A DNA stretch of 64,000 bases from Triticum aestivum (taxonomy: Eukaryota > Streptophyta > Magnoliopsida > Poales > Poaceae): assembly GCF_018294505.1 (NCBI RefSeq), contig NC_057800.1, positions 477,214,530 to 477,278,529 on the forward strand, given 5' to 3'. The translations under genes and the position numbers were made by a program. Shown in pieces: positions 1-10,126 of this stretch (the stretch's first letter is position 1; the number at the start of each line of letters is the position of its first letter). The notes under the pieces are model-generated. The model was given only the letters and a program-made list of their open reading frames with translations. It was not told the DNA's origin and made no database searches.

Positions 1-358
1 GGCACAGTTGGGTTACCCACGCCCGCATTGATGAAAATCCTGCAATAAGGGGACACGATCTCTGCTTTGACAAGACGTGCCAATGGAAACCGCATCTTGA
101 GGCGCGGAACGGTGGACAAAACGGTTTGATATAGTGACCAAACAGACGTGATGTCATCTTGCAAAAAGTTGTCAGCAGATGAGACTTGTGAAATATTATA
201 TGCTCTGAAGTTGCGTGTGGTACATGTGCTGCAGATCCGGACACATTCGTTTTATCCAAGACTATCTTGGAGTTTTCGGAGAGGGGAACCCGCCTTGGAA
301 TGCCAAAGACAATCTGCGCGCCGGACACCTCTTCATTGAAGCCTGGTTCAGGGGCTAC

Positions 359-840
359 TGAGGGAGTCCTGGACTAAGGGGTCCTCGGGCGTCCGACCTA
401 TTGGGTATGGGCCAGGCTGATGGGTTGTGAAGATACAAAGATCGAAGACTCTACCCGTGTCCGGATGGGACTCTCCTTGGCGTGGAAGGCAAGCTTGGCG
501 ACCATGCAACTATGAAGATTCATTTCTCTGTAACCGACCTTGTGTAACCCTAGATCCCTCCTGTGTCTATATAAACCGGAGGGCTAGGTCCGTAGATAGG
601 CCAAATCCTCATAATCATAGCCAGACTAGACTTTTAGGGTTTAGTCATTACGATCTCATGGTAGATCAACTCTTGTAATACTCAAATTCATCAAGATCAA
701 TCAAGCAGGATGTAGGGTATTACCTCCATAGAGAGGGCCCGAACCTGACTAAACATTGTGTCCCTCATTTCCTGTTACCATCGATCCTAGAGCACAGTTC
801 GGGACCCCCTTCCCGAGATCCGCCGGTTTTGACACCGATA
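359..840 (+). repeat. 3' LTR, 482 bp
   Basis: It starts with TGAGGGAGTCC right after the polypurine tract and ends with TTTTGACACCGATA. The second-last base is T where related LTRs end in CA. It has a TATA box at 568-575 (TATATAAA) and shares its 3' part, a GAGGGCCCGAACCTG block and the final CCGCCGGTTTTGACACC block, with the LTRs at 25403 and 30867. Confidence 0.8.
568..575 (+). promoter_or_regulatory. LTR TATA box
   Basis: TATATAAA followed by CCGGAGGG lies in the LTR about 210 bases from its start, the expected place for the U3 core promoter. The related LTRs at 25403 and 30867 have the same TATATAAACC on the minus strand. Confidence 0.5.
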
Positions 841-859
841 GAGGGTCCTCAGGGTGCCA

Positions 860-1881
860 CTAATTGGCGATCTCCTCTGAATCCCACTGATAAACAGATT
901 GTCGATAAGGATCAAGTGGTGGCTCAAGCTCAGGCTCTGGGACTTGTGTTAGCCTCCAGTATGCATAAATGGCCTCGGGTAAGATGAGGTACGTGCCTGA
1001 AAGTATGTTAAACAGAGAGGGTGCAGGCAAGGTAATAATCTCACAGTGAGTTTTATCAAATATCAAATTATACCTAAGCATCTTCTTCTTATTTTTAACA
1101 ATAAAATCATGTGCTACCATACTCTTATAATCTAGAAAAATAGGGGGCAACAACTTTTCCTCTTTCTCATAATGCCTAATAGGTATCTCAAAGTGTTCAC
1201 CAAGGCGTGAAGCAAAGATGCCTCCGAAGATGGGGCCCTTTGTACGGTTCAGATTTAATCGTTTAGCAACAATAGCGCCTAAGCTGAAAGTTGTATCTCG
1301 AAACAAAGCATGGCGCAAAATGACAATATAAGGTGCACTAAGATTTCCACTGTTCTCGCGACCAATTAAGCATCTACTAGCAAATATCGCAAAGTAATGT
1401 AGAACAGTAAAATGTAAACTAGTAATTCTTGCATATGAAACTTTCCTCGTTTCCCCTATAGCAATTCTATCAATAAATCCATCCACATCACTACGATGTG
1501 GTTCCTCTATGCGGCCTACAAAGGGTATCTTGCAGACCCGAAAAAATCATGGAGTGACATCTCTTTAACCTCATCATATAAGTGAAACTCCACTGAAGGT
1601 GGTGATTTCTTAGCATGGAAATAAAAATTTTGCATGAAAATATTAGTGAGTAGGAGATACTGTTTGCGCCGGTCGTGGAGGAAGTTGGTGAGGCCTGCAT
1701 TCTCAGCCAAGTAATAAAAGTCATCGTAAATTCCGGCGGCTCTCAAGAACGCATCACAAGGCCATTCGCACGGCCGAACCTCCGCGATGCGAGGACGATT
1801 GTATTTGGGCCTTTTATTCTCCTCATTCTGCTTATCCTTCGAGCTTCGGCTTGAAGAGCCCCTCAACAATCTCTTCATCAT
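860..1881 (-). pseudogene. ATHILA-type ORF of the Gypsy element, frameshifted
   Basis: Two consecutive minus-strand reading frames (1881-1516, 121 aa; 1486-860, 208 aa) together match the plant ATHILA ORF-1 family, a retroelement protein of uncertain function. Recognisable segments include AGIYDDFYYLAENAGLT, an LLLTNIFMQNF segment, RHALFRDTTFSLGAIVAKRL and GPIFGGIFASRL. The frame is lost between about 1530 and 1487, so the protein is broken. A pyrimidine-rich TTTTTTCAG just upstream (about 1893) could be a splice acceptor placing this ORF on a spliced subgenomic RNA. It sits downstream of gag-protease, where env-like ORFs sit in Athila elements, but I see no signal peptide or membrane segment. 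Confidence 0.75.
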
Positions 1882-2639
1882 TTTCTTTCCCTGAAAAAAT
1901 TTCTGAAATTTTTAGTGACTCAATAAAAGTGAACCAAACTCAACAAGATTGATAGCAACTACTCCCACAAGTGCCTAGAGGCTATATCATGCACTAAAAC
2001 TACTTTTGACCATATAAATTTGACATGCAAGCTTTAGAACAGGGTCACCTTAGTAGCAAAAATTTGCAATAAATAAAGCACTAGAACAAAAACTAATTGG
2101 ACCATTGGAGGAGTCACATACTGAAGAACAATCCCCCAAAGCAGTTTTGTGAATGGAGCTTTGAGCAAGGAGATCGAAAATGGCAGCAAGATGAGCTAGA
2201 ACACGGGTTTGAGCTACGGGATGATTTTTTCTGGAGGAAGATGAAGTGTGTGGGTGCTGGAATAAGTGGAGGGGGCATGTGGGGTCCACAAGGCAGGGGG
2301 CGCCCTAGGGGGTGGGCATGCCCTGCACCCTCGTGGCCAAATGGCGGGGCCCCTGGTTTGTTCTTGGTGCCAGAAATTCTTAAATATTCCACAAAAAATC
2401 GTATTTCATTTTCAGGACATTTGGAGAACTTTTATTTTCGGGGTATTTTTTTATTGCAAGGATAATTCAGAAAACAGACAGAAAATACTATTTTTTTTGC
2501 TTTATTTAATCTAAATAACATAAAGTAAAAGGAGGGTGCAGAGAGTTGTGCTTTGTAACTTCATCCATCTCATGCTCATCAAAAGGAATCCACTAACAAG
2601 GTTGATCAAGACATGAAACCGGAGAATTTTCGAATAACG
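1882..2639 (-). other. Non-coding stretch between protease and ATHILA ORF
   Basis: No credible reading frame. The segment 2260-2480 resembles the end of this element's own LTR (compare 6490-6700): a GC-rich ...CACGAGG / CCCTGCACCCTCGTGG pair followed by an ACTTTTATTT block. It may be untranslated leader for the ATHILA ORF, or an LTR-derived duplication. Confidence 0.45.
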
Positions 2640-4034
2640 CTAGGTTACCTCAACGGGGATATGCATGTCCCCAACAATAAGAATATCATATTTCTTCTTG
2701 ACAGTAGGAAAAGGGAATTCAAAACCTCCAATAGTAATCGTTGAAATTTTTCCAATAGAATTGATACTATGGACTTGAGGTTGTTTCCTCGGAAAGTGTA
2801 CCGTATGCTCATTACCATTAACATGAAAAGTGACATTGCCTTTGTTGCAATCAATAACAGCCCGTGCAGTATTCAAAAAGGGTCTACCAAGGATAATCGA
2901 CATACTATCGTCCTCAGGAATATCAAGAATAACAAAGCCCGTTAAAATAGTAACGTTTGCAACCACAACAGGCACATCCTCACAAATACCGACAGGTATA
3001 GCAGTTGATTTATCGTCCATTTGCAAAGATATTTCAGTAGGTGTCAACTTATTCAAATCAAGTCTACGATATAAAGAGAGGGGCATAACACTAACACCGA
3101 CTCCAAGATCGCATAAAGCAGTATTAACATAGTTTCTTTTAATGGAGCATGGTATAGTTGGTACTCCTGGATCTCCTAGTTTCTTAGGTATTCCACCGTT
3201 AAAAGTATAATTGGCAAGCATGGTGGAAATTTCAGCTTCTGATATCTTTCTTTTATTTGTAACAATATCTTTCATATACTTAGCATAAGGATTCATTTTA
3301 AGCATATCAATCAAATGCATACGCAAAAAGATAGGTCTAACCATTTCAGCAAAGCGATCAAAATCCTCATCATCCTTTTTCTTGGATGGCTTAGGAGGAA
3401 AAGGCATGGGTTTATGAACCCATGGTTCTCTTTCTTCATAACGTTGATTCTTTGATTGTGGGTTATCAAGATCAACAGCAGGTTCAATCTCTACATCATT
3501 GTTATTGCTAGGTTGAGCATCAACATGAACATCATCATTAACATTATCACTAGGTTCATGTTCATTACCAGATTGTGTTTCAGCATCAGAAATAGAAATA
3601 ACATTGGGATTCTCAGGTGTGTCAACAACAGGTTCACTAGAAGCATGCAAAGTCCTATCATTTTTCTTTTTCTTCTTCTTAGAAGGACTAGGTGCATCAA
3701 CATTAGTTCTCCGAGAATCTTTCTCAACTCTCTTAGGGTGGCCCTCGGGATACAAAGGTTCCTGAGTCATTTTACCCCCTCTAGTCACAACTCTAACAGC
3801 ATTATCATTTTTCTTATTATTTAATTCATTGAGCAAATCATCTTGTGCTTTAAGCACTTGTTCTACTTGAGTGGTAACCATAGAAGCATGTTTACTAATA
3901 AGTTTAAGGTCACCTTTAACTCTAGACATATAATCACTCAAGTGTTCAATCATATAAGCATTACATTTCAATTGTCTACCAACATAAGCATTGAAGTTTT
4001 CTTGTTTAACAATAAAATTATCAAACTCATCCAA
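2640..4034 (-). CDS. Gag C-terminal region plus retropepsin-like protease (Athila/Sabrina)
   Basis: This 464-aa open frame is the longest uninterrupted coding stretch of the element. The first 120 residues continue the capsid region. Residues 115-220 are a low-complexity Lys/Asn/Asp-rich linker including a run of lysines. Near residue 309 the motif CDLGVGVSVMPLSL is the retropepsin active site (Asp-Leu-Gly in place of the more usual Asp-Thr/Ser-Gly), and ILGRPFLNTARAVIDC further on is the flap/C-terminal part typical of Athila proteases. The same frame is open upstream of 4034 but meets a TAG near 4113, so the true protein began earlier and this is the 3' part of a broken gag-protease. No reverse transcriptase follows. 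Confidence 0.75.
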   Translation of the reverse strand: MDEFDNFIVKQENFNAYVGRQLKCNAYMIEHLSDYMSRVKGDLKLISKHASMVTTQVEQVLKAQDDLLNELNNKKNDNAVRVVTRGGKMTQEPLYPEGHPKRVEKDSRRTNVDAPSPSKKKKKKNDRTLHASSEPVVDTPENPNVISISDAETQSGNEHEPSDNVNDDVHVDAQPSNNNDVEIEPAVDLDNPQSKNQRYEEREPWVHKPMPFPPKPSKKKDDEDFDRFAEMVRPIFLRMHLIDMLKMNPYAKYMKDIVTNKRKISEAEISTMLANYTFNGGIPKKLGDPGVPTIPCSIKRNYVNTALCDLGVGVSVMPLSLYRRLDLNKLTPTEISLQMDDKSTAIPVGICEDVPVVVANVTILTGFVILDIPEDDSMSIILGRPFLNTARAVIDCNKGNVTFHVNGNEHTVHFPRKQPQVHSINSIGKISTITIGGFEFPFPTVKKKYDILIVGDMHIPVEVT

Positions 4035-4181
4035 GCATTGGCTAGCAGACTTATTACAATGAATATCACCTTCATCAAATCTATAGAGAGAATTTACCTT
4101 TACTACCTATGTCGGGTTATTAAGAGCATGTATTTCTTCAATAGGTGGTAAATTCTTAACATCTTCAGCTTTAATACCATT

Positions 4182-5331
4182 TTATTTCATAGATTTCTTT
4201 GCCTCTTGCATATCTTCAGGACTGAGAAATAGAATACCCCTTTTCTTTGGAGTTGGTTCAGGAGGTGTCCAATCATTATCATTACTCAATATATTATTCA
4301 ATAGCAATTCAGCTTGCTCAACAGTTCTTTCCCTAAAAACACAACCAGCACAACTATCCAGGTGGTCTCTGGAAGCATCAGTTAGTCCATTATAAAAGAT
4401 ATCAAGTATTTCATTTTTCTTGAGAGGATGATCAGGCAAAGCATTAAGTAATTGGATAAGCCTCCCCCAAGCTCGTGGGAGACTCTCTTCTTCAATTTGC
4501 ACAAAATTATATATTTCCCTCAAGGCAGATTATTTCTTATGAGCAGGGAAATATTTAGCAGAGAAGTAATAAATCATATCCTAGGGACTACACACACAAC
4601 CAGGAGCAAGAGAATTAAACCAAGTTTTAGCATCACCCTTTAATGAGAACGGAAATAACTTAAGGATATAGTAGTAACGAATTTTTTACTCATGAGTGAA
4701 TAGGGTGGCTATATCATTTAATTTAGTAAGATGTGCCACAACAGTTTCAGATTCATAGCCATAAAAAGGATCAGATTCAACCAAAGTAAGAAACTCAGGA
4801 TCGACAGAGAAATCATAATCCTTATCAGAAATACAGATAGGTGAAGTAGCAAAAGCAGGGTCGTATTTCATTCTAGCATTCAAAGACTTTCCTTTCAGCT
4901 TAGCTAACAGTTTCTTAAGATCATATCTATCTTTGCAAGCAAAAAGGTCTCTAGTAGTTTCTTCATCCATAACATAACCCTTAGGCACATCAGGCAATTC
5001 ATATCTAGGGGGGAATCTTCATCATCACTTTCATCAATATTATCTGTTTCAATAATTTCATTCTCTCTAACCCTAGCAAGTTGTCCATCCCAAGAAATTC
5101 ACCTAATGGCACAGTATTATCAAGCATAGAAGTAGTTTCATCATAAGCATCATGCATAGCAGAAGTGGCGGCATGAATAACATGCGACATATCAGAATCA
5201 ATAATAGGTGTAGGTATCGCAAATTTACTCACAACAGAAGGTGAATCAAGTGCAAAGCTAGATGGCAGTTCCTTACCTCCCCTCGTAGTTGAGGGAAAAA
5301 CCTTGGTTCTTTCATCTTTCAAGTTCCTCAT
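4182..5331 (-). pseudogene. Gag N-terminal and capsid region (Athila/Sabrina), broken
   Basis: Three minus-strand frames in succession (5331-5005, 4997-4686, 4523-4182) cover the gag of the same element. The first starts 50-80 bases after the primer-binding region. The third carries the retrotransposon gag signature around ESLPRAWGRLIQLLNALPDH and EILDIFYNGL. Frameshifts or stops at about 5000, 4685-4524 and 4182 separate the pieces, so no full Gag can be made. Gag would form the virus-like particle in the cytoplasm. Confidence 0.75.
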
Positions 5332-5379
5332 AGTGATCCATAGATAGAAATCCCAAGTGACTCAAAGAATAGAGCTATG

Positions 5380-5409
5380 CTCCCCGGCAACAGCGCTAGA
5401 AAATTGTCT
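5380..5409 (-). promoter_or_regulatory. Primer-binding region of the Athila/Sabrina-like element
   Basis: Immediately downstream of the 5' LTR on the minus strand lies TAGCGCTGTTGCCGGGGAG after a short spacer. Related Triticeae Gypsy elements have a TGGCGCCGTTGCCGGGGA-type site here, so this copy carries substitutions in the first bases. Confidence 0.5.
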
Positions 5410-6792
5410 TGATAACCCACAAGTATAGGGGATCACAACAGTTTTTGAGGGTAGAGTATTCAACCTAAATTTATTGATTCGACACAAGGGGAGCCAAAGA
5501 ATATTTCAAGTATTAGCAGTTGAGTTGTCAATTTAACCACACCTGAAAGACTTAATATCTGCAGCAAAGTAGTATGGAAGTAACGGTAACGGTGGCAAAA
5601 GTAACAGTAGCAATTTTTGTAGCAATCGTAACAGTGGCAACGAAAAAGTAACTAAGCAAAGATCAATATGTGAAAAGCTTGTAGGCAATGGATCAATGAT
5701 GGATAATTATGTTGGATGCGACTCCGCATGCAATAGTTATAACATAGGGTGACACAGGACTAGCTCCAGTTCATCAATGTAATGTAGGCATGTGTTCCGA
5801 ATATAGTCATACGTGGTTATGGAAAGAACTTGCATGACATCTTTTGTCCTACCCTCCTGTGGCAGCGGGGTCCTATTGGAAACTAAGGGATATTAATGCC
5901 TCCTTTTAATAGAGTACTGGACCAAAGCATTAACACTTAGTGAATACATGAACTCCTCAAACTACGGTCATCACCGGGAGTGGTCCCGATTATTGTCACT
6001 TCGGGGTTACCGGATCATAACACATAGTAGGTGACTATTGACTTTCAAAATAGGATCAAGAACTCACATATATTCTTGAAAACATAATAGGTTCAGATCT
6101 GAAATCATGGCACTTGGGCCCTAGTGACAAGCATTAAGCATAGCAAAGTCATAGCAACATCAATCTTAGAACATAATGGATACTAGGGATCAAACCCTAA
6201 CAAAACTAACTCGATTACATGGTAAATCTCATCCAACCCATCACCGTCCAGCAAGCCTACGATGGAATTACTCACGCACGGCGGTGAGCATCATGAAATT
6301 GGTGATGGAGGAAGGTTGATGATGACGATGGCGATTGATTCCCCTCTCCGGAGCCCCGAACAGACTCCATATCGGCCCTCCCGAGGAAGATTAGGGCTTG
6401 GCGGCGGCTCCGTATCATAAAACATGATGAATCCTTCTTTTTTATTTTTTTTCTCCCCGAACATGAATATATAGGGTTGGAGTTGAGGTCGGTGGAGCCC
6501 CAGGGGGCCCACGAGGCAGGGGCGCGCCCCAGGGGGGGCGCCCTGCACCCTCGTGGATAGGGTGTGGGCCCCTGATGTTGATTCTTTCGCCAGTATTTTT
6601 TATTAATTCCAAAATGTGTCTCCATGGATTTTCAGGTCATTCCGAGAACTTTTATTTCTGCACAAAAATAACACCATGGCAATTCTGCTGAAAACAGCGT
6701 CAGTCCGGGTTAGTTCCATTCAAATCATCCAAGTTAGAGTCCAAAACAAGGGCAAAAGTCTTTGGAAAAGTAGATGCGTTGGAGACGTATCA
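5410..6792 (-). repeat. 5' LTR of the Athila/Sabrina-like element, 1383 bp
   Basis: On the plus strand it runs TGATAACCCAC...GAGACGTATCA, so both ends carry the inverted pair TGATA/TATCA. The sequence, including the phrase beginning AACCCACAAGTATAGGGGAT, is what I recall for Sabrina LTRs. A TATATAT at 6467-6473 is a plausible TATA box on the minus strand. The other LTR lies outside the window, so no TSD can be tested. Confidence 0.8.
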
Positions 6793-7190
6793 AGGGAGCA
6801 CCTTTGCGATTGTTACAAATAGGTCATCCGGACATGTACCTCAGACGGGTGAAGCCGAAAGCTAGCATTCTTAAGGGAATTATTGGTCGACAGACAAAAG
6901 ACAAACTACCTTTGCAGCAATATAAACTACTAAAATATAAAGACTCCTGTGATTCTTTCGCATCACGGCTTAGTCATGCATAAACGCATGCCGACCCAGG
7001 GAGAGGAACCCTTAACGAAACTATTCTTTCTGGAAGATATTTCTTATGTTAAACAGTAATATAACATAACTCCCCGAATACAGTTTGTCCGTTCAAGCAT
7101 TATGACCGGATCGCCTGTTTTCCGAATATACTTGGTGTTTCCGACAGGTATAGTATTCGGAAACACTCCACCCTTGGGTTTCGGAGAGGT
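6793..7190 (+). mobile_element. Fragment of the internal region of a non-autonomous LTR element
   Basis: The reverse complement of this stretch matches two blocks of the interior of the 25403-31351 element: a CTAGCTTTCG...CTTCACCC / GGTGCTCCCTTT block near 28605-28680 and a GTTATATTACTGTTTAACA block near 27302. It is thus a plus-sense internal fragment of the same or a sister family. It lies between the Sabrina-like LTR and a Maximus-like gag start. No LTR is attached. The right boundary (about 7190) is where Maximus-like gag codons end. Confidence 0.6.
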
Positions 7191-7302
7191 AAATGTCAAT
7201 GGCTTCAAGATGCATGCACATCTTATTCTTCCAGTAGGGGTAATCAGTGCCATCGAAGACTGGGCACGCATCGAAGACCTTGATTATCCCTGCAGTCGAC
7301 AT
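7191..7302 (-). pseudogene. Start of a Maximus-like Copia gag, truncated
   Basis: From the ATG at 7302 (minus) about 37 residues look like the N terminus of a Copia Gag, with VFDGTDYPYWKNKM followed by an MHLEAID segment. Beyond 7191 the frame runs on to 7093 but enters the unrelated fragment described above, so the open frame is a chimera of about 69 residues with no likely function. It lies 53 bases downstream of the primer-binding site, as expected for a Copia leader and gag start. Confidence 0.65.
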
Positions 7303-7354
7303 AGCTAAAACTCCAGGCGGTTAAACCGAATCACACAGAACAAGGGAGCACCTT

Positions 7355-7366
7355 GCTCTGATACCA
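7355..7366 (-). promoter_or_regulatory. Primer-binding site of the Maximus-like element
   Basis: On the minus strand this reads TGGTATCAGAGC, the classic initiator-methionine tRNA complementary site of plant LTR retrotransposons. It lies two bases downstream of the LTR end at 7369 and fixes both the orientation and the LTR boundary. Confidence 0.85.
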
Positions 7367-7368
7367 AT

Positions 7369-8841
7369 TGAAAGTGCTAGTTATCGACTAGAGGGGGGTG
7401 AATAGGCGATTTTTATGAAAGTCTTCAAAACACGAGGTCTTTGAAGACGGTATGAAGCCAAACAGGTAATAGAATTCACACAGTGAAGTCAAACAAATCA
7501 GGCAAGCAAGCAATGACTTCACGAAGACAAACTGAAATGCAAAGGAAGTAAGCAATAGAACTAGTAGCTTGGTGAAGACAAGGATTTGGTAGACCAGTTC
7601 TAGTTGTTGTGACAATTGTACGTCTGGTTAGGGAGGCTGAGATTGAACTCGGAAGACCGCGTCTTCACCTTATTCCCCTTGAGCTAAGGACACCCAGTCC
7701 TCGCCCAATCACTCTGGTAAGTCTTCAAGGTAGACTTCCAAACCTTCACAGACTTCATTCACCGGTGATCCACAATGACTCTTGGATGCTCAGAATGCGA
7801 CACCTAACCGGCTGGAGGATTCACAGTCCTCAAGTGTAACAAGTCTTCAGGTCACACAGATAGAAAGACATCAGTGATGCCTAACACTCTTTGGCTCTGG
7901 GTGTTTTGGGCTTTGTCCTTGCAAGGATCTCTCTCTCAAAGGCTTCAGAGGTGGGTTGCTCTCAAACGACAAAAGTCGTGCACTAACTCTGAGAAGCCAC
8001 CAATTTATGGTGTAGGGGTGGGCTATTTAGGGCATGTACAATGGTTGATAAGATAGTCTTATCTTAAATCTTGCATGTAATTTAGAGATGATAAAAAGGC
8101 GTCTACAACGGGTCATATCTTAGCCTTATCTTCAATAACTAGCTATTTCTAAAAACGTGGTGAGACATATTGTGCTAAGAGATCATCTCTTGTTTTCTCT
8201 TATTTAAGAGAAGACAAACCTTTTCTTATGAGTTCTCTCTCCTCCACCTCATCATTTATCCTACGTGGCACTCCTAAGATAACACCATTGTACATGCCCT
8301 TATAGCCAGGAGGCAACCCGACATGATATGTCTGAAATGACCCTGGGTAACTCAGGAACTAACACGTATCCAACAGTCGGATTTCAAACACATGCGACAG
8401 CTTGGCTTGGGCTACAAGCAAAGCTGACTCATACAACTCTGGACAAGATTTGCTCTCATTATCTTTGATCAAAGACATAGGATTTAGGTTGAGCATCACT
8501 TTAGTCATCTGACTTTGTTCACTTGGACCCCAGTTACTAATACGATGGTTCCTATGACTTAAGAAAAAAGAAAAGGAACTACGAAAGAAACTATCTTCGC
8601 ACTCCATTGTCTTCAAGTGAATGTCTTCACAGCTCATTATCTTCAACATGAATGTCTTCACGAACCACCATTGTCTTCAATGTCTTCATACATTTTTAGG
8701 GGTTATCTCTGGTGGGTAAACCGAATCAATGAGGGACAACTACCTGTGTTATCCTGCAATTCTCACAAACACATTAGTCCCTCTACCACGTTTGTCGTAA
8801 ATAATCCAAAACCAACTAGGGGTGGCACTAGATGCACTTAC
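7369..8841 (-). repeat. 5' LTR of a Maximus-like Copia element, interrupted by a MITE
   Basis: On the plus strand the LTR begins TGAAAGTGCTAG next to the primer-binding site and runs to ...GATGCACTTAC at 8841. The final A of a CA end is missing because the next element starts at 8842. The text matches what I recall of the Maximus LTR. Without the 270-bp MITE and its duplicated TTA the LTR would be 1200 bp. Confidence 0.8.
8030..8299. mobile_element. Tourist/PIF-Harbinger-type MITE, 270 bp
   Basis: It has perfect 16-bp terminal inverted repeats, GGGCATGTACAATGGT at the left and its reverse complement at the right, flanked by TTA on both sides (8027-8029 and 8300-8302). The 3-bp TTA duplication and GGGC ends fit Tourist/PIF-Harbinger MITEs. 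It contains no reading frame of note. It lies inside the LTR at the TATA box: the flanks joined without one TTA read CTATTTATAGCC. Confidence 0.9.
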
Positions 8842-9604
8842 TGAAGGAAATATGCCCTAGAGGCAATAATAAATGTGTTATTTATATTTATTTATATCAT
8901 GATAAATGTTTATTATTCATGCTAGAATTTTATATCATGATAAATGCAACTAATGAGTTAGTTGCAGGATGATGCATTAAGGAAACGAGTAAAGAGACTT
9001 GTTGGTAACGAGATTGAACTAGGTATTGAGATACCGACGATCGAATCTCGGGCAAGTAACATACCGATGACAAAGGGAACAACGTATATTGTTATGTGGT
9101 TTGACCGATAAAGATCTTCGTAGAATATGTGGGAGCCAATATGAACATCCAGGTTCCGCTATTGGTTATTGACCGGAGACGTGTCTCGGTCATGTCTACA
9201 TAGTTCTCGAACTCGTAGGGTCCGCACGCTTAAGGTTCAGTGACGATCGGTATTATGATTTTATGTGTTTTGATGTACCGAAGATAGTTCGGAGTCTCGG
9301 ATATGATCACGGACATGACGGGGAGTCTCGAAATAGTCGAGACATAAAGATTGATATATTGGATGACTATATTCGGACACCGGATGAGTTTGGGAGGTCA
9401 CCGGATAATTATCAGAGTGTCGGGGGGTTATCAGAACCCCCGGGGGATCTAACGGGCCAACATGGGCCTTAGTGGAAAGAGAGAGGGAGCCGGCCAAGGT
9501 AGGGCCTTGCACCCCCTCCCCTCTAGTCCGAATTGGACTAGGGAAGGGGGGCGTCCCCCCCTTCCTTCCTTCCCCCTTCCTCCTCCTAGTAGGACTAGGA
9601 AAGG

Positions 9605-9635
9605 GGAGTCCTACACCTACTAGGAGGAGGACTCC
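9605..9635. promoter_or_regulatory. Inverted repeat upstream of TATA in the E1 LTR
   Basis: The arms are GGAGTCCTACACCTA (9605-9619) and TAGGAGGAGGACTCC (9621-9635), two mismatches in 15. They lie about 50 bases upstream of the TATA box. Counterparts are at 15991-16021, 18101-18131 and 25042-25072, with different sequences but preserved pairing at the equivalent place in E3 and LTR-c. Confidence 0.6.
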
Positions 9636-9684
9636 TCCCCTCCTTGGCGCGCCACCAAGGGCCAGCCGGCCTCCCCCTTGCTCC

Positions 9685-9693
9685 TTTATATAC
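9685..9693 (+). promoter_or_regulatory. E1 LTR TATA box
   Basis: TTTATATAC followed by a G-rich GGGGGCAAGGGGG. The same arrangement occurs at 16069 (solo LTR, GTTATATAC), 18179 and 25117 (E2), and 33881 and 40701 (E3), which supports it as the LTR core promoter. Confidence 0.6.
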
Positions 9694-10126
9694 GGGGGCA
9701 AGGGGGCACCCTAGAACACACAAGTTGATCATTGATCCCTTAGCAATGTGCGGTGCCCCCCTCCACCATAATCCACCTCGGTCATATGGTCATAGTGCTT
9801 AGGCGAAGCCCTGCGCCGGTAGCTTCATCATCACCGTTATCACGCCGTTGTGCTGACGAAGCTCTCCCTCGACACTCAGCTGGATCGAGAGTTCATGGGA
9901 TGTCACTGAGCCGAACGTGTGCAGATTGCGGAGGTGCCGTACTTTCGGTACTAGGATCGGTGGATCGTGAAGACATACGACTACATCAACCGTGTCTTCA
10001 TAACACTTCCGCTTACGGTCTACGAGAGTACGTGGACATCACTCTTCCCCTCTCGTTGCTATGCATCACCATGATAGATCTCGCGTGTGCGTAGGAATTT
10101 TTTTGAAATTACTGCATTCCCCAACA

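Larger units (their letters stand above)
1..840 (+). mobile_element. 3' end of an LTR retrotransposon (truncated by window edge)
   Basis: A polypurine-like stretch (TTCAGGGGCTAC, ending at 358) is followed directly by an LTR running TG...TA. The first 358 bases are therefore the 3' end of the internal region of a plus-strand element whose 5' part lies left of the window. No coding domain is visible in 1-358. The polypurine tract and the last 100 or so bases of the LTR resemble those of the element at 25403-31351, so both belong to one related group, probably Gypsy-type and non-autonomous. The element sits inside the Athila/Sabrina-like element that resumes at 841. Confidence 0.75.
841..6792 (-). 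mobile_element. Athila/Sabrina-like Gypsy retrotransposon, partial, no reverse transcriptase seen
   Basis: Read on the minus strand the order is: 5' LTR (6792-5410), primer-binding region, gag and aspartic protease (5331-2640), a non-coding stretch, then an ATHILA-type ORF (1881-860). The element continues left but is cut by the inserted LTR element ending at 840. No reverse transcriptase, RNase H or integrase lies between protease and ATHILA ORF, so this copy is non-autonomous, either by family design or by deletion. The LTR sequence and gag match what I recall of the Triticeae Sabrina group. Confidence 0.8.
8842..10126 (+). repeat. E1 5' LTR, 1285 bp, with an internal deletion
   Basis: It starts TGAAGGAAATATGCC and ends CCCCAACA. 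It is about 450 bp shorter than the other LTRs of the family (1.72-1.73 kb). After TGCTAGAATT near 8930 the sequence jumps to CAACTAATGAGTTAG, with a second copy of TTATATCATGATAAATG filling the junction. The TATA box TTTATATAC is at 9685-9693 and the upstream inverted repeat at 9605-9635. Confidence 0.85.

Noticed and set aside
9472..9714. Proline/arginine-rich frames near the Copia LTR TATA boxes (also 15783-16367, 24924-25196, 33512-33923, 40431-40743)
   Set aside because: They recur at the same place in every LTR copy and reflect the pyrimidine-rich U3 block and its complement, not genes.
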